Below, in pieces: positions 45,308 through 56,574 of a DNA stretch of 64,000 nt (its first letter is position 1; each line of letters begins with the position of its first letter). Origin of the DNA: Epiperipatus broadwayi (lineage: Eukaryota; Onychophora; Udeonychophora; Euonychophora; Peripatidae); contig JAQFVV010012402.1 in NCBI GenBank assembly GCA_028023455.1, forward strand, positions 13,000,292-13,064,291, given 5' to 3'. The notes beneath the pieces are model-generated. The model did no database searches. It saw only the letters and a list, made by a program, of their open reading frames with translations, and was not told the origin of the DNA. Both the position numbers and the translations under genes were made by a program.

Positions 45308-48026
45308 TGTACTGGTCAAAAATGTATGTTTATCCAACAAGACCTAGAACAAGGATAAAGTACCTTAAATCCAACCATGTACAAGATACACAGGTCAGGT
45401 ACATCATGGATTCTGCCCTATTTACCTGTTATTCCACATCTAAGACCTAATTAACAACATTTCCCAAAGATCATATCGTACATTCTTAGTTTTACTGGCC
45501 TGGAGCTAAACCCCAGAGCATAAGATTCAGGATGATGATGATAGTTCACTGAGACCTTGAGTGACCCCTTCTTGTTTAACTTAAACTTATAAATAACAAA
45601 GAAAATGAAAATAATTAAATGATTCAAACATTAAAAGTTTTATATATAGATATATATTTTAGACTATTAAAAATATTAAGTTACAATTACTCAAGCTCAT
45701 GGATCAGTTGTATATATTAATTTATTATCTAGATATATAATTTTAAACAAGATTGCATCATGATGTGACTACATATATATATAAACAGTGATCATTTTCT
45801 TAGTTTTTACATTATTTACAAAAAAATAAATGACAATGGAACTTTCAAATTAAAGTTTCTATTCACATTTACTACAAAATGGATATTCTTTTCAATCAGT
45901 GTATTTAAAACTTATAGACTGATTGTACATAAAAATAACAATTTCCCTTTTTTAAATTTAATTCATCCCAGAAAATAAAAAAACAATGTCAAAAGACTAT
46001 ATAAAAAAAAACAGATTAGACATTTTTACAGGGTTTAAAATGACAAAATTAAAACATGCTATTTTACATTTTTATATGAAGATGTATTTTTATAAAAAAT
46101 AATATCTTTATTTTATTTAATATGGACCTCGCTGGAATAGCATCAAGTTATTTATAATAACATTACAATACTTATAACTGTAAGTTGTTAAGTGGTGGCC
46201 AATTGTCTTGCACACAATCCCCAGCATTATAATTTGCTATTTGATCATTTATATAATAAAATTTACAAATTAGTTAATAACAAGGTCTAACTAACCATGG
46301 GCAAGAAGAGAAAATTAGTTACTCAGGTTGAATATTCTTGGCATTGGAAGAATCATTTCTTTATGGCTTACATAATAAATAGGCATTAAAACAATGAACA
46401 AACTCGGGATAATAATATGAATGCACAAGAAAAACTGAATATAGGTCAATACAAGCCAATTTACAGAACACTCATATTCCTACTGCCACAAGAAGGGTTG
46501 GTATGTCCATGATATTGTGGAACAATACTTAATGAAGAGAGAGGTTTTATTGGTGTCCCATGATCGACATACAGATATCATGCACACCACCTTTGATTAT
46601 CTCACTTACTCTCCAGCACACAGCAGTATGTGCTACTGGGAACAAGATTGTACAGAATAAAATGATCATTTATAGATCCACTCCAACACGCTTAGCATTC
46701 ATTATTAACCTGATTACTTATTTATCACAAAATATATGGATAATTATAATTAGGGAACCTCGAATAATCTAATACAGCATAAAGATCAACATGCACAAAC
46801 AATTCCTTCATGTGAAAACATTTTCTTAAAATATATAATAAATATATTCTAAATAAATTACCTCCCCTTTTCTGCATTTAATTCTAAAAAATATTGCGTG
46901 ATAATAACTGACACTATCCAGCAGTGCTGTTTCTAGGTCAATTATAATATATATTTCATTTCTATTCCATTTGAAAAAATATATTTATATTAAAAAAATA
47001 TCTCATTATTAAAATCATTAGCAAACATTAAATAAAGTTACTAATGAAAACACATTTTTATTAAAGATATTTCAAACAATTTCACAAGCGAGTCAGAGAA
47101 AACATCTTATTTAGCTTTCTACTTAGTTTCTCTTCTAATCCCCCCCCCCCGCTTTTTAGGATACTTTGCTATTACACAAATTACCATCTTAAAATCCCTG
47201 CTAATGAAATTGGTTCAATAAGATTATACTATGAAATTATTATAAAACAAATAAATAGCATATTAAAAATAGCAATTATAATATATATATATATAAGTTT
47301 TGTGAGCTTGTGTTATCAAAGAATAATTACAAATAAATTAGAGAGGGTTAGAGAGTTTATTATAGGCATTATGTTATTTACTTTAGGTTTAAACATTGAA
47401 ATTTAAATATCTACATTTAAATTAATATTTTAGAAATATACATTTATTAAATAAAAAGATTTAAAAATGTAAGACAGGATCTGGAGTCTTGGTAGTTCAT
47501 AAGACTCGTTATCTCAGAATTCCCTGGAGCAATGATACCGGTGAACTCTTATGGCTTGCGGCATTTTTCAGGAACAGGATTTTAGTGGAGGCATAGCTAG
47601 AAAACTGGATTCAGAGAGAAAGGTGGTGATCTTCCCTTCTAATTTGCTTTCATTTTCAGGTTCAAAATTGGTGTAGTGACCGGTGGCAACTCTATTAAAA
47701 ATTGTATTCTTTTTTTGTTCCAAAACCCCCTTATTTATACTGACTCTAACATTTAAACTATTTACTGCCTGAAGCAATCTTCTAAATCACATCCTGCCTT
47801 GGACAAAAGAAACATACATTAATTTATATTTTTAGAAAATTCGAACCTTGATAAGGATCAATGTTTTAATTTTGGGCAATCTTGTACTTTTTACATTCAT
47901 TTAAACAATGTAGAACTTCCATTAACAGGCTAATGGAATTTCCAAAGTATTTGATTTTTATTCTTTGGATTTTAATATTAGATTTTACAATGTATTTCCA
48001 TGTTGGCTTTTACTTTAAGATCCTTA
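45308..48026 (-). repeat. LTR-like repeat Y4, within the gypsy element
   Basis: The left ~170 bp (TGTACTGGTCAAAAATG, ACCTTAAATCCAACCATGT, GATACACAGGTCAGG, ATGGATTCTGCCCTATTT) match the start of Y5 at 48027. Farther right, TATAAATAAGG on the minus strand at 47729-47739 would be its TATA box. The middle is AT-rich and holds no ORF of note; a complex stretch at 46260-46760 has no partner. A run of eleven C is at about 47140-47150. Confidence 0.45.
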
Positions 48027-51000
48027 TTGTACCGGTCAGAATTGTATGTTAATTTAACAAGGTTTAGAATCTAAGCAAAAGTACCCTAAATCCACTCATG
48101 TCCGAGATACACAGGTCAGGAGCAATCATGGATTCTGCCCTATTTGCTCTTTTCTAAAACTATAACATTATAAACAACACTTCTGATGGTAACAGATGAA
48201 ATTTTATTCATTCTGGTCCCGGAGACACAGCAGAGAAACATGAGATCTACAGGGTAATTAATGTAAATAAAGAATATCAAATCTTGACTCAATCAAATAC
48301 CTTATGTGTAGGATCAATCTATAAATTTAAATGAATTGCACACAGCTAGCATTGCAAAAGGAACATGAATTTTATATAGTATCCATCCAGAATGAGCAAG
48401 AACAGAACAACCCAGAGATAAATGTTCATTAAAGTAATGTTATAATATTAATACTATTATAAGGATTAAATGAGAGTCAATGAGTGATGTCAGTAAGACA
48501 CAATGCATGAGTAATTATTAACACATAATAATTTAATAAATATAAACAATTTAATTTACATTAGAAAACATAGCAAAGATTTGATGCGGTTATTACTTTG
48601 CATATAGGCAATTGATTTAGTATGCTAATGAGCTATAAATAATAATAAATTAATGTTATCAATGCTATGATCATTACTTTAAGTAATGATAAAGGACGTT
48701 TATAAATTCATCTCCAAAAAGAGGTTTACTCTTGATATGGCAGTTAAATAATTTATCATTCATGAGCATATCTGAACCTGTACAAATGAGGAATGGGTTA
48801 GCCTAAATAAGTTTTACTATGACAATCCTAAAATATTCGACTAATTATTAAATGAGTGGTTTACAAACATCATTGTGCCATGTCTTACAGATAATATGAG
48901 AACTACACATAAAAGAACTCACAGTGCTGACCATAATGATAGCGTTAAAAGTGGAGTTTATGTCCATCTTTGGACTAAAAGCTTTATCATATAAGAGATC
49001 GCTCGTATTTATAACAAGGCGATATTCAAAGAGATGAGTAGTAAGGTTCCATAGTACATTTGCCGATGTTATCCAATGAAGAGCCTTAACAAATTAATGT
49101 TTGTCCCAAGATCGGAGCTACCAACTCTCATTCTTAGATAAGTTCCAGAGGAATAAGTATGATAAAGCAAAATATGAATCTTGAAAATGCTATCATAAGT
49201 AAGCAACACGAATATGGCTTAAGTCTTAAATGACTAATGCATTAATTTAAACTTAATAAAATAACAGTATCATGCGTAACGCCATGACAAAATATTAACC
49301 CACTCAGCAACGTACATAAAATCTTAGCAAATTAGGATGTCAAATATAGAAGAGGGAAATATTATTTTTCTATCTAACAAGCCCCAAATATTCCTAAACG
49401 ATAGTATATTATAAGCAAGTTAACGCTTAATGGCATGAAAGCAATAAATAATTATTACAATAAATTAATAATCAGAATTATTTAAAGTACATTATAGCAT
49501 CAACAACAAAAAGTTCATCTTATCCCATAATATGATGTTTTAAACAATCCACCATTAAGCATATATTTCAAAATATTCAACCGAGCGAACTGCGTTCAAT
49601 AAGAAATTTTACGTTTAACTATTTAAATATTCCAAAAATATCAGAATGGTGGCTGAAATGATATAAGTTTGCTAGGTTGAAACATTAGCACACTAAAATT
49701 AATTTAATAAAATACATAGTTTAAAATCTGTTTTGCCGCATGAAAAAGATAACTAAAGCGTGAAACTTAAAACTAGTGATAGATTTAAACTACAATTCTG
49801 TGCTAGCATTTTATAGAATGAGATTTTTAAAACTTAAGAGAGAAAATCACAAATTTAACGATAATTAAGTTTATAGGCAGTTACCAAATAAATAAAAATT
49901 ACGTTATGAGTACAATTAAAATTTAGAAAAGAAGTGAGGAATATAAAGAGTTCATTCTTCGGCAAAACGGATTACCTTTAAAAGTTATGGTTAAAAGTTA
50001 TGGCGGCCATTTAGGATAATGTATACGAAGTTTAGCTGTGAAGGCACTGTCAAAATAATCATGGTAGGAATCTTCCAACAGTTCTTTTACAGTTAAATAG
50101 AACAGTTCTCAAGTAGCGATGGCATGGCAGAAAAGGCAGGACAAAGGTGATATAAGATCAGGGACAGCAAATCTTTCCACTACTCACAAGTCATTCTGTT
50201 TTCACTCTAATCGAACACAAGAGAAAAGAGTGATTTTAACTCATTTTGCACATTCTTTGCACATTCCCAGAACTTTTACCCCTCCTACACTTGAAACTTG
50301 GAAACATTGGAAGATGTAAACAAATATGCATTATTTAAACGTATTTCTTAAAATTGGAAATAGCTTTAAGAATATGATTTTTGTTAGTTTGACTTGAAAT
50401 AGTTAAATGAGAATGACATTTTTAAATTGTAATAATACCTTCTAGAGTTTTCTAGCATTGCTTTAGCTTCACATTAATTGTATTTATTTTTATATCTGTA
50501 ATACATATACGCACATATACAATTATCTAAGTGAAGGGAATTTACAAGCTTAGAAATAAAATATACTTAAGCTAAAATAATAATTCAACTGGTTACACCT
50601 AACCATTTTGAATAAACAGGGTGGAAGTTACATGTGTATATGTGTGTGCTTAACATTACTGGATGACCAAATAAACATATAAACTGGTTCAAATCCTACT
50701 TTAAAGGTATGTAATGTCATCAGGCAGTGAAGTTAAATATGTACTACAGATTTACCACTTCATTATCGAGGTGAAAATATTTTGAAATGTCATCTTGAAT
50801 TCTCTTAATAAATAATAAAATGAACGTATATATATATATAAGAAAACTTCTATTCAAATTTTCTTATTAAAAATGCATTATTTTGTTATATATCTTAAAG
50901 AAAAAAACAATATTATATATATTATTTGAAATAAATTATAACCATTAATTAAAGTGATTATGTTTTAAATAGATTAATAATCACAATACAAGAAAAAAAC

Positions 51001-51028
51001 ATATAAAATACATGTATATACACAAACA
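48027..51028 (-). repeat. LTR-like repeat Y5, within the gypsy element
   Basis: It begins TGTACCGGTCAGAATTG, matching Y4, and shares CCCGGAGACACAGCAGAGAA-type sequence with Z1, Y1 and Y6. Confident similarity ends well before 50.3 kb; the right border 51028 is inferred from CACAAACA followed by TTAT, which matches the TTAT before 45308. The 66-codon frame at 50119-50319 is not supported as a gene. Confidence 0.4.
50615..50800 (+). repeat. Possible tRNA-derived SINE
   Basis: GGTTCAAATCC at about 50686-50696 fits the B-box consensus exactly. About 40-50 bp upstream there are only weak A-box candidates. No second copy is visible in the window. Confidence 0.25.
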
Positions 51029-51032
51029 TTAT

Positions 51033-51500
51033 TACTTACATTTTACATATGTGGGATGAAATCAAACCCTATTAGTAGGTGGATAAGGGGAATAATAAAT
51101 CGTTAAATGCAAATCTGAATCAGATTTTCCATTTCATTATAATTGATTACACATCCAGTTTTGTGCATAAAGTCAGATCACAATATGGCTTCAAGCACCA
51201 AACTTTTTAGAATTAATAATGTGATGTATAATTTTATCTCCTATTTTACTTTGCACCGAAACTTGTTTCAAACTCAATTGTGGTTTTTTGTTATTTGCCA
51301 ATGTTATTTGTGTGTTTCTCACCAGTAGCGTTGGTATCTCTACGAGTTGCCTCCACATACATTCATACATTGTCTCTGATATTACCAATGTCTGGCTGTC
51401 AGAGTCCCACAATGTCTCTACCTTGATATTTATTTGCAAAACAACCTTTGGGCATTCTTGAGATGTGTAATTAATTGATTCACCGTCCCACTCACAAATA
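51033..51500 (-). pseudogene. Ty3/gypsy protease region, broken
   Basis: The minus-strand frame 51439-51191 reads LWDSDSQTLVISETMYE, which resembles the D-S/T-G active-site block of retropepsins with the Gly changed to Asp, then IPTLLVRNTQITLANNKK. After a frameshift, DFMHKTGCVINY follows, matching the usual I-(I/L)-G-x-D-(F/W)-L segment downstream of the catalytic centre. The frame then stops at the 5.7-kb insertion; the pol domains resume at 45303. The altered D-S-G indicates loss of activity. Confidence 0.7.
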
Positions 51501-52174
51501 AAGTTATCTACCCTCTTTTCATCTGTTCACTGATCTCTTTAATCTGTTTCTTTTTCCTCTTTTTTTTACTTGTTCTTTTATTTCTTTATATCCTCTTTGA
51601 ATTCAGTTATTAATTCATATAATAGTTTTTTACTAAGGTCCCATGCCCTCAATCAATTCTTTTTTGCCTTCTGCCATATTTTGCATATCTTTACCATTTC
51701 TCAATTTCTTATATGGCCATTTGACTTATTTTGTTATAATAAAACAAATTCTTAACTTCGTTAATTGTTACAATATAAATTATATACCTTATTTTGTTTT
51801 GCTAATTTGTTCATCCACACACATTCTCTCTTTTGTCACCTTATAATACTCCATCCATATCTGCCTTTACCTTCATTACTAGATTTTGATCAGTTTTTGC
51901 TTATATCTTTTTTTATTATCTAATTTATGCACTATTATTTTATTTTACTATAGCATCTTACTCTTATGAAAAAAAAAAACTTTGGAATCACACGCAATAA
52001 CTTTTTATTATTATTTTTTTTTTACATGTTAAACTTTCATAAAACTTTTGAATCTTGCACAATAATTACTGTCGTATTTATTTTCTGGCTATGGACATTA
52101 AATTTCCTGTTTTATGCCATTATTATAATGTTTTTTTATATCATTACAACATATCTCAGGTTGTTTTTTTTTTT
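51501..52174 (-). pseudogene. Eroded gag-like region of the gypsy element
   Basis: Between the LTR end and the protease, the minus strand yields Lys/Glu-rich pieces and a Cys-containing patch just before the protease (near 51480) that may be a decayed zinc knuckle. All frames are interrupted. Position supports gag; sequence alone would not. The plus-strand frames here are Phe/Ile-rich shadows. Confidence 0.45.
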
Positions 52175-52199
52175 TCGAAGCTTCGTGTTGGGAAGCTTT
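52175..52199 (-). promoter_or_regulatory. Possible primer-binding site next to LTR W3
   Basis: On the minus strand, directly after the LTR end GTTACA, lies CCCAACACGAAGCTTCGAA. It resembles the tRNA-Lys-type site CCCAACGTGGGGCTCGAA, with most differences being transitions and one extra base. The location is right for a primer site. Decay makes the tRNA identity uncertain. Confidence 0.4.
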
Positions 52200-53580
52200 T
52201 GTAACATTTTCCACATTTTGATAGGCCTTCAATTATGTACTAGAATGCATGAGTTAATCAAGCTATGAAGGAGAAAAATATTTCACTCATATTTCTAAAG
52301 AACATAGCTATATTTCCTGATTAACTCAACCTAAGAATTATTATGATTTCAATTTCTGGTAGAATCAGTTTTTAATTTATAAAAGAGGGTGCCAAAGTCA
52401 TTAGACTCACTGATTCTGTGTCAAGCATATCAGCAACTTATAAAGTAATAATTACAAGATCAGAATTAAGATTTCCTGTCAATATTCCTCCTAAACATAA
52501 TTAAGAAATAAGAGTATATTGGTAAAATAATTTATCCACTACTCTAAAAGTAAATAATAAAAATCTAACATCCAAAATTAACAACATAACTAACTAAAAA
52601 TTAGCATGTACAATGAAAGTTTTTTTTATATTAGTATTACAGATTTATTACAACACATTAAGCATTTAAACACCCTTAATAATAAAATTATAATATTGGA
52701 AAGAAACACACATATTCAGATAATTATTTTAACCATTGGATTCAAATATCTTACTTTGAAGTATTAGCCAATGTCTCTTCTTTTTGTCTACGGTAACATT
52801 TTATTATTTAAAATTCAGTTCGCAAATCTTTTATATAGATAGAAGTTATAGCCATTAACTTACCGGTAATTTTCAAGCATTTACATAGGTGATTGATCTT
52901 TGTAGTAGTCTGATTCCTTTTGATAGATAGTATGCAGTACTGTTTTTTATGGTTTCATTTCCTTCATATCTCTGATCCTTATTGAGGCAAGATTAGATGA
53001 AGATTTAGGTGACTTTTTCCGAGAGAAGGTGTCAGCAAATGATCTGGTTCTATTCACACATGTGGAATAGGCTCACTTTAAATCTAAGTGGCAACATTTT
53101 ATTTTTAATTTTAAAAAAATGCACCTGAGGACTTGACCAAAACACACAAGTGAAAAAAGATTCATTTCCAATGTCTGCTCCTTTTATATTCTAGATCATT
53201 TTTGAGAAGTCCTGAACATATTTTCTTTATCCTTTGTTTTATTATTCTATAATCTTCCACATTATTGCTTTTTTTTTCAGCTACAAAGTTTTTTTTATGG
53301 ATTATTTTCGCTATCTTTAAGTAGCTTTGAAAGTTTGATTGTAATCTGCATGTGAAATGTCTTTTCACTATCTGAATTAATTAATCTGTATGCACTTTCC
53401 AGTATCAACATTATTTTGATTAAATTACATAGATAAATAAGAAAAACAAAAGTTAACTTTCATTGTACTTTTTTTTTTCTAAAAAAAAATTATAGTACTT
53501 AAAAAAAAGTTAAATATCGTCTTCTAAACGAACTTTGCATTTTACTCTATTTGAAGTTTTTTTTTAAATATTACACAATG
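52200..53580 (-). repeat. LTR W3, probable 5' LTR of the Ty3/gypsy element, truncated
   Basis: It matches W2 from TGTAACATTTTCCACATTTT at 52200 to ATTACACAATGCC at about 53580, including TATAAAAGG on the minus strand (53180-53188). The last ~50 bp of W2 (the LTR 5' end on the minus strand) are missing and hAT sequence starts there. With W2 and the pol remnant this gives a ~6.8-kb element once the nested insertions are subtracted, a normal size for Ty3/gypsy. Confidence 0.75.
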
Positions 53581-55046
53581 CCAAAAATATCAAAGCTTTT
53601 TGAAACAAAATTTAGATTATCTAGAACAGAATGTGAAGCTGTCATTGTTAATGTGAGTGAGCCACCGTTATTTCAGCAACTTGGTGAAAATTTAAGCAAA
53701 ACAAATTTTGTGACAATATCAATGGATTCTTGCAACAGGAAAGAAATAAAAACTGTGCCATGTGTTGTGTAATATTTTGTGCCAGATTATGGAGTGAAAG
53801 TTAAACTTTTAGATTTTCAATCAGTTCCTGGTGAAACTGCAGAAATACTGACAAACTATTTGATGTCAAGTCAGTAATCAGAACTCATAATATAACAAAA
53901 AAATATTGGATTTTGTGGGGACAGTTGTAATACAAACTTTGGAGCTGTTAAATAGAGAGGAAAAATAATATTTACAGCAGATTAATAAAAGAATTGGTAA
54001 GAAATATTGTAGGCATTGAATGTGACACTCATATAGTTCACAATTACCTTCAAATTGCAGTTGATGTATTGCCAAGAGATCTAGAAGCTTTAGAAGTAAA
54101 AATTTATAAATATTTTCATATTTATACAGTTGCGTCACTCAACACTGAAAGCATTCTGTGAATTTGTTGATATAGAATATAAAAAGGTACTTCAATATGG
54201 AAACATCCTTTCATTTCTTCCAGCTATTGAGTGAAGATTAAAATCATATTTTATTTCACGAAAACATTGTCTAGTGATGATAAAACAGTTCTTTGATAAT
54301 TACTATAATGAAATCTATTTGTGGTTTGTGCAAGGGCAACCCAAATTATTTAACAAATCTCTTTTGATTATGGAAAGTACAAAAGCAAGTGCAACTGATA
54401 TTGTCATTGCAGTTAAAAAATTAAAAACAAATCTTGAGTAAAGGCATGGTAATCAATTTATACCTCAAGAAGTAAAAATGCTTTTTAATATATTGGACCA
54501 TAATGGAAGTATTAACAATAATACAATCTTATAAGTATTTACAACATTTTATGACTGACATCTTTCTTACATTGAGCTATGGAAAAACAGTTTTGGTGGA
54601 GCAGAATCTTTTATTTGGATAAACAACAATGAATTAATTTGGTCTGAAATTGAAGTTTCCGGTAAAAAAAATAAAAAATAAAACTTTTGCAAATAGTGCA
54701 ATAAACATGAAACTGTTTGATCAAGTGATGATTGCAAAAGCTTTTTGGGCAGCACACTGATATTAGGGGAAATAAAAATTGTGAAGAAAAATGGGTACAA
54801 CTATTCAGTCACTTCAAAAAAAAGAATATTTCAATGCCCAATCTCGTCCAAATTATAGAATACACTTTCATCCTGCCAGGTACATCTGCATCCATTGAAA
54901 GGATATTCTCAATAATGAATAACATATGGTCTGATGAAAGAGATAGTATGGCTGACTTAGCAGTAAAAACTTTATTATGCTGCAAACTCAACTGTGAACT
55001 AAATTGTGCTGAATCTTTGATGCAATTAAAAATAATGAATTTTTAA
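53581..55046 (+). pseudogene. hAT-family transposase, 5'-truncated and broken
   Basis: Translation begins inside the protein: SKLFETKFRLSRTECEAVI and NFVTISMDSCNRKEIK, the latter near the first catalytic Asp of the RNase H-like fold. Interrupted middle pieces (about 53990-54400) follow, and then the C-terminal frame 54732-55046 with TSASIERIFSIMNNIWSDER and TLLCCKLNC, the hAT dimerisation region. The BED zinc finger and N-terminus are missing. At least several stops and frameshifts separate the parts, so no active transposase is made. The left edge coincides with the broken end of LTR W3. No TIR was found to the right up to 55.3 kb. Confidence 0.8.
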
Positions 55047-55049
55047 AGA

Positions 55050-55930
55050 AAGTTTATGCTAGTGATAAATATCAATAAATTTTTAATAACATGTTATGTT
55101 CAATTAAGAGTAATTAAAAATTATTACTACAAAATTGTTCCTTTTTTGGTAACTTGTCCGCTATTTGGCTTTTTCAATTATAGGCTCATTGGAGGAACTA
55201 CTTTCTATTTTGAACAAACTCTCAAAATTGTTCCAGTTTGAGAAAAAAAAATATTATGGTAAGTCTGTATATATATATATATCCACACTGAAAATGTAAA
55301 TGATGAAATATTATCATAAGAAAGCTTTGTGTGTGTGTGTGTAAAAATAAATTTTATTATTAATTGCCTGCTTAGCTGTTATTTATTTATTAATATGCCA
55401 AGAAAACAACCTAATGGATCACTTAGTTCTTTCCATTATATAACAATAATTTTACAATAAAATATATTTATATTTTTAAAATACACGTTTTTATACATTT
55501 AAAAAAAAAAAAGCCTTAAATAGGAAAATGTGAAGAAATAAGATACAAATATAAAAAAAATTAAATAAGACTTTACATAAAATTAGTTCTATATTTGTTA
55601 AAGTTATGATGGTATTCTAGAACAGTGTTTTCAATCTCTGACATGGAATATTTTACAATTCACAATATACTTCTATTAGCTTTTATAATTTGCAATATGT
55701 TCAATGAACTTATTGAACTTGTGATTGTTTGCAATAAAAAAAACTAATTAACAAATACTGAGATTCAAATATATAACAAAAAATGGAACAATTACACTTA
55801 ATTTTCATATGAATGTAATTCTTATATAGATGTAGCAAAACAACTAATTATTTCTTTGAAAGGAAAAAAATAGGTTTTAATGAGATGAGTTATGCATAGA
55901 AAAATTTAAATGCAAAATTACATTAATTTA
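55050..55930. other. AT-rich, nothing recognised
   Basis: Small AT and GT microsatellites (55270-55281, 55330-55342). No gene or repeat partner. Confidence 0.5.
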
Positions 55931-56199
55931 AATAGTAATAATAAAAAGTCAGATGTCACGTGACTTATATATAGCTTGCATTTACCAATATGTAAACTTA
56001 AGTGCATGTTAACGCTCTAAACAAGCTTTTTTTTTTATTATGATAAATGCTACTACAAGAGAAGGCATTCAAATCATCTTTATCTTAGATTGTCCCCATT
56101 CCCAGACCGGTTTCGACCTATGGGTCTCTTCAGTTTACATATTGGTAAATGCAAGCTATATATAAGTCATGTGACATCTGACTTTTTATTATTACTATT
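55931..56199 (-). mobile_element. Element N1: inverted-repeat-bounded copy with hammerhead core
   Basis: About 68-bp inverted repeats bound it (AATAGTAATAATAAAAAGTC ... ATATGTAAAC on the left, GTTTACATATTGGTAAATGC ... GACTTTTTATTATTACTATT on the right). Between them lies sequence matching, in reverse complement, element N2 (CTCTAAACAAGC, TGCTACTACAAGAGAAGGCA, TCATCTTTATCTTAGATTGT). The hammerhead core adjoins the right inverted repeat. No protein is encoded. Confidence 0.65.
56105..56133 (-). ncRNA. Hammerhead ribozyme core in N1
   Basis: On the minus strand: CTGAAGA (56133-56127), stem II GACC-CATA-GGTC (56126-56115, four perfect pairs with G-C at the base), GAA (56114-56112), the palindrome ACCGGT (56111-56106) as stem III, then C56105 at the cleavage position. 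Position 7 of the core is A here, which the consensus allows. The upstream half of stem I is missing because the inverted repeat starts there, so this copy probably cannot cleave by itself. Confidence 0.6.
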
Positions 56200-56394
56200 A
56201 TTATTTTGCTGTTGGGGCTTTGGCTAAATTAAATGGCTAAGTCTATTAATATACTGTATGGAGTATCTGAATTAAGTTCAGGCCCATATAATTTTTTCAG
56301 TTGGAGAACTGACTTTAAAGACATGCAGATGTCTAAAGGTTTAGATCTTCTTCTTGAGAATTACCTTTTAGATAAATGCTTAGCTTGGGTTGGT

Positions 56395-56570
56395 TTTTTG
56401 AATCTAATGTCCCAACTTCTCACTGAAGAGACCCATAGATCAAAACGGGTCTGGGGATGGGGACAATCTAAGATAAAGATGATTTGAATGCCTTCTCTTG
56501 TAGTAGCATTTATCATAATAAAAAAAAAAGCTTGTTTAGAGCGTTAGCATGCTCTTAAGTTTACATATTA
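56395..56570 (+). mobile_element. Element N2 with hammerhead-like segment
   Basis: Inverted partner of N1. It has the stem I strands that N1 lacks: TTCTCA (56417-56422) pairs with TGGGGA (56452-56457) and TGTCCCA (56408-56414) pairs with TGGGGACA (56458-56465, one bulge). Its catalytic core is eroded instead: GAA reads AAA (56442-56444), the stem III hexamer reads ACGGGT, and stem II has one mismatch. The changes are mostly C-to-T or G-to-A. The 84-codon frame over this area is chance. Confidence 0.6.
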
Positions 56571-56574
56571 ATTT

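Noticed and set aside
51570-52268. Plus-strand ORFs rich in Phe and Ile, resembling membrane proteins
   Set aside because: Pyrimidine-rich complement of the Lys/Glu-rich gag-like region of the gypsy element; no start context or conserved motif.
54940-54970. CTGATGAAAGAGATAG as a hammerhead core
   Set aside because: It is the codons for S-D-E-R in the hAT C-terminus, and the rest of the fold is absent.
56233-56487. 84-codon plus-strand ORF
   Set aside because: It runs across the hammerhead segment and the junction of element N2 and is interrupted in the N1 copy.
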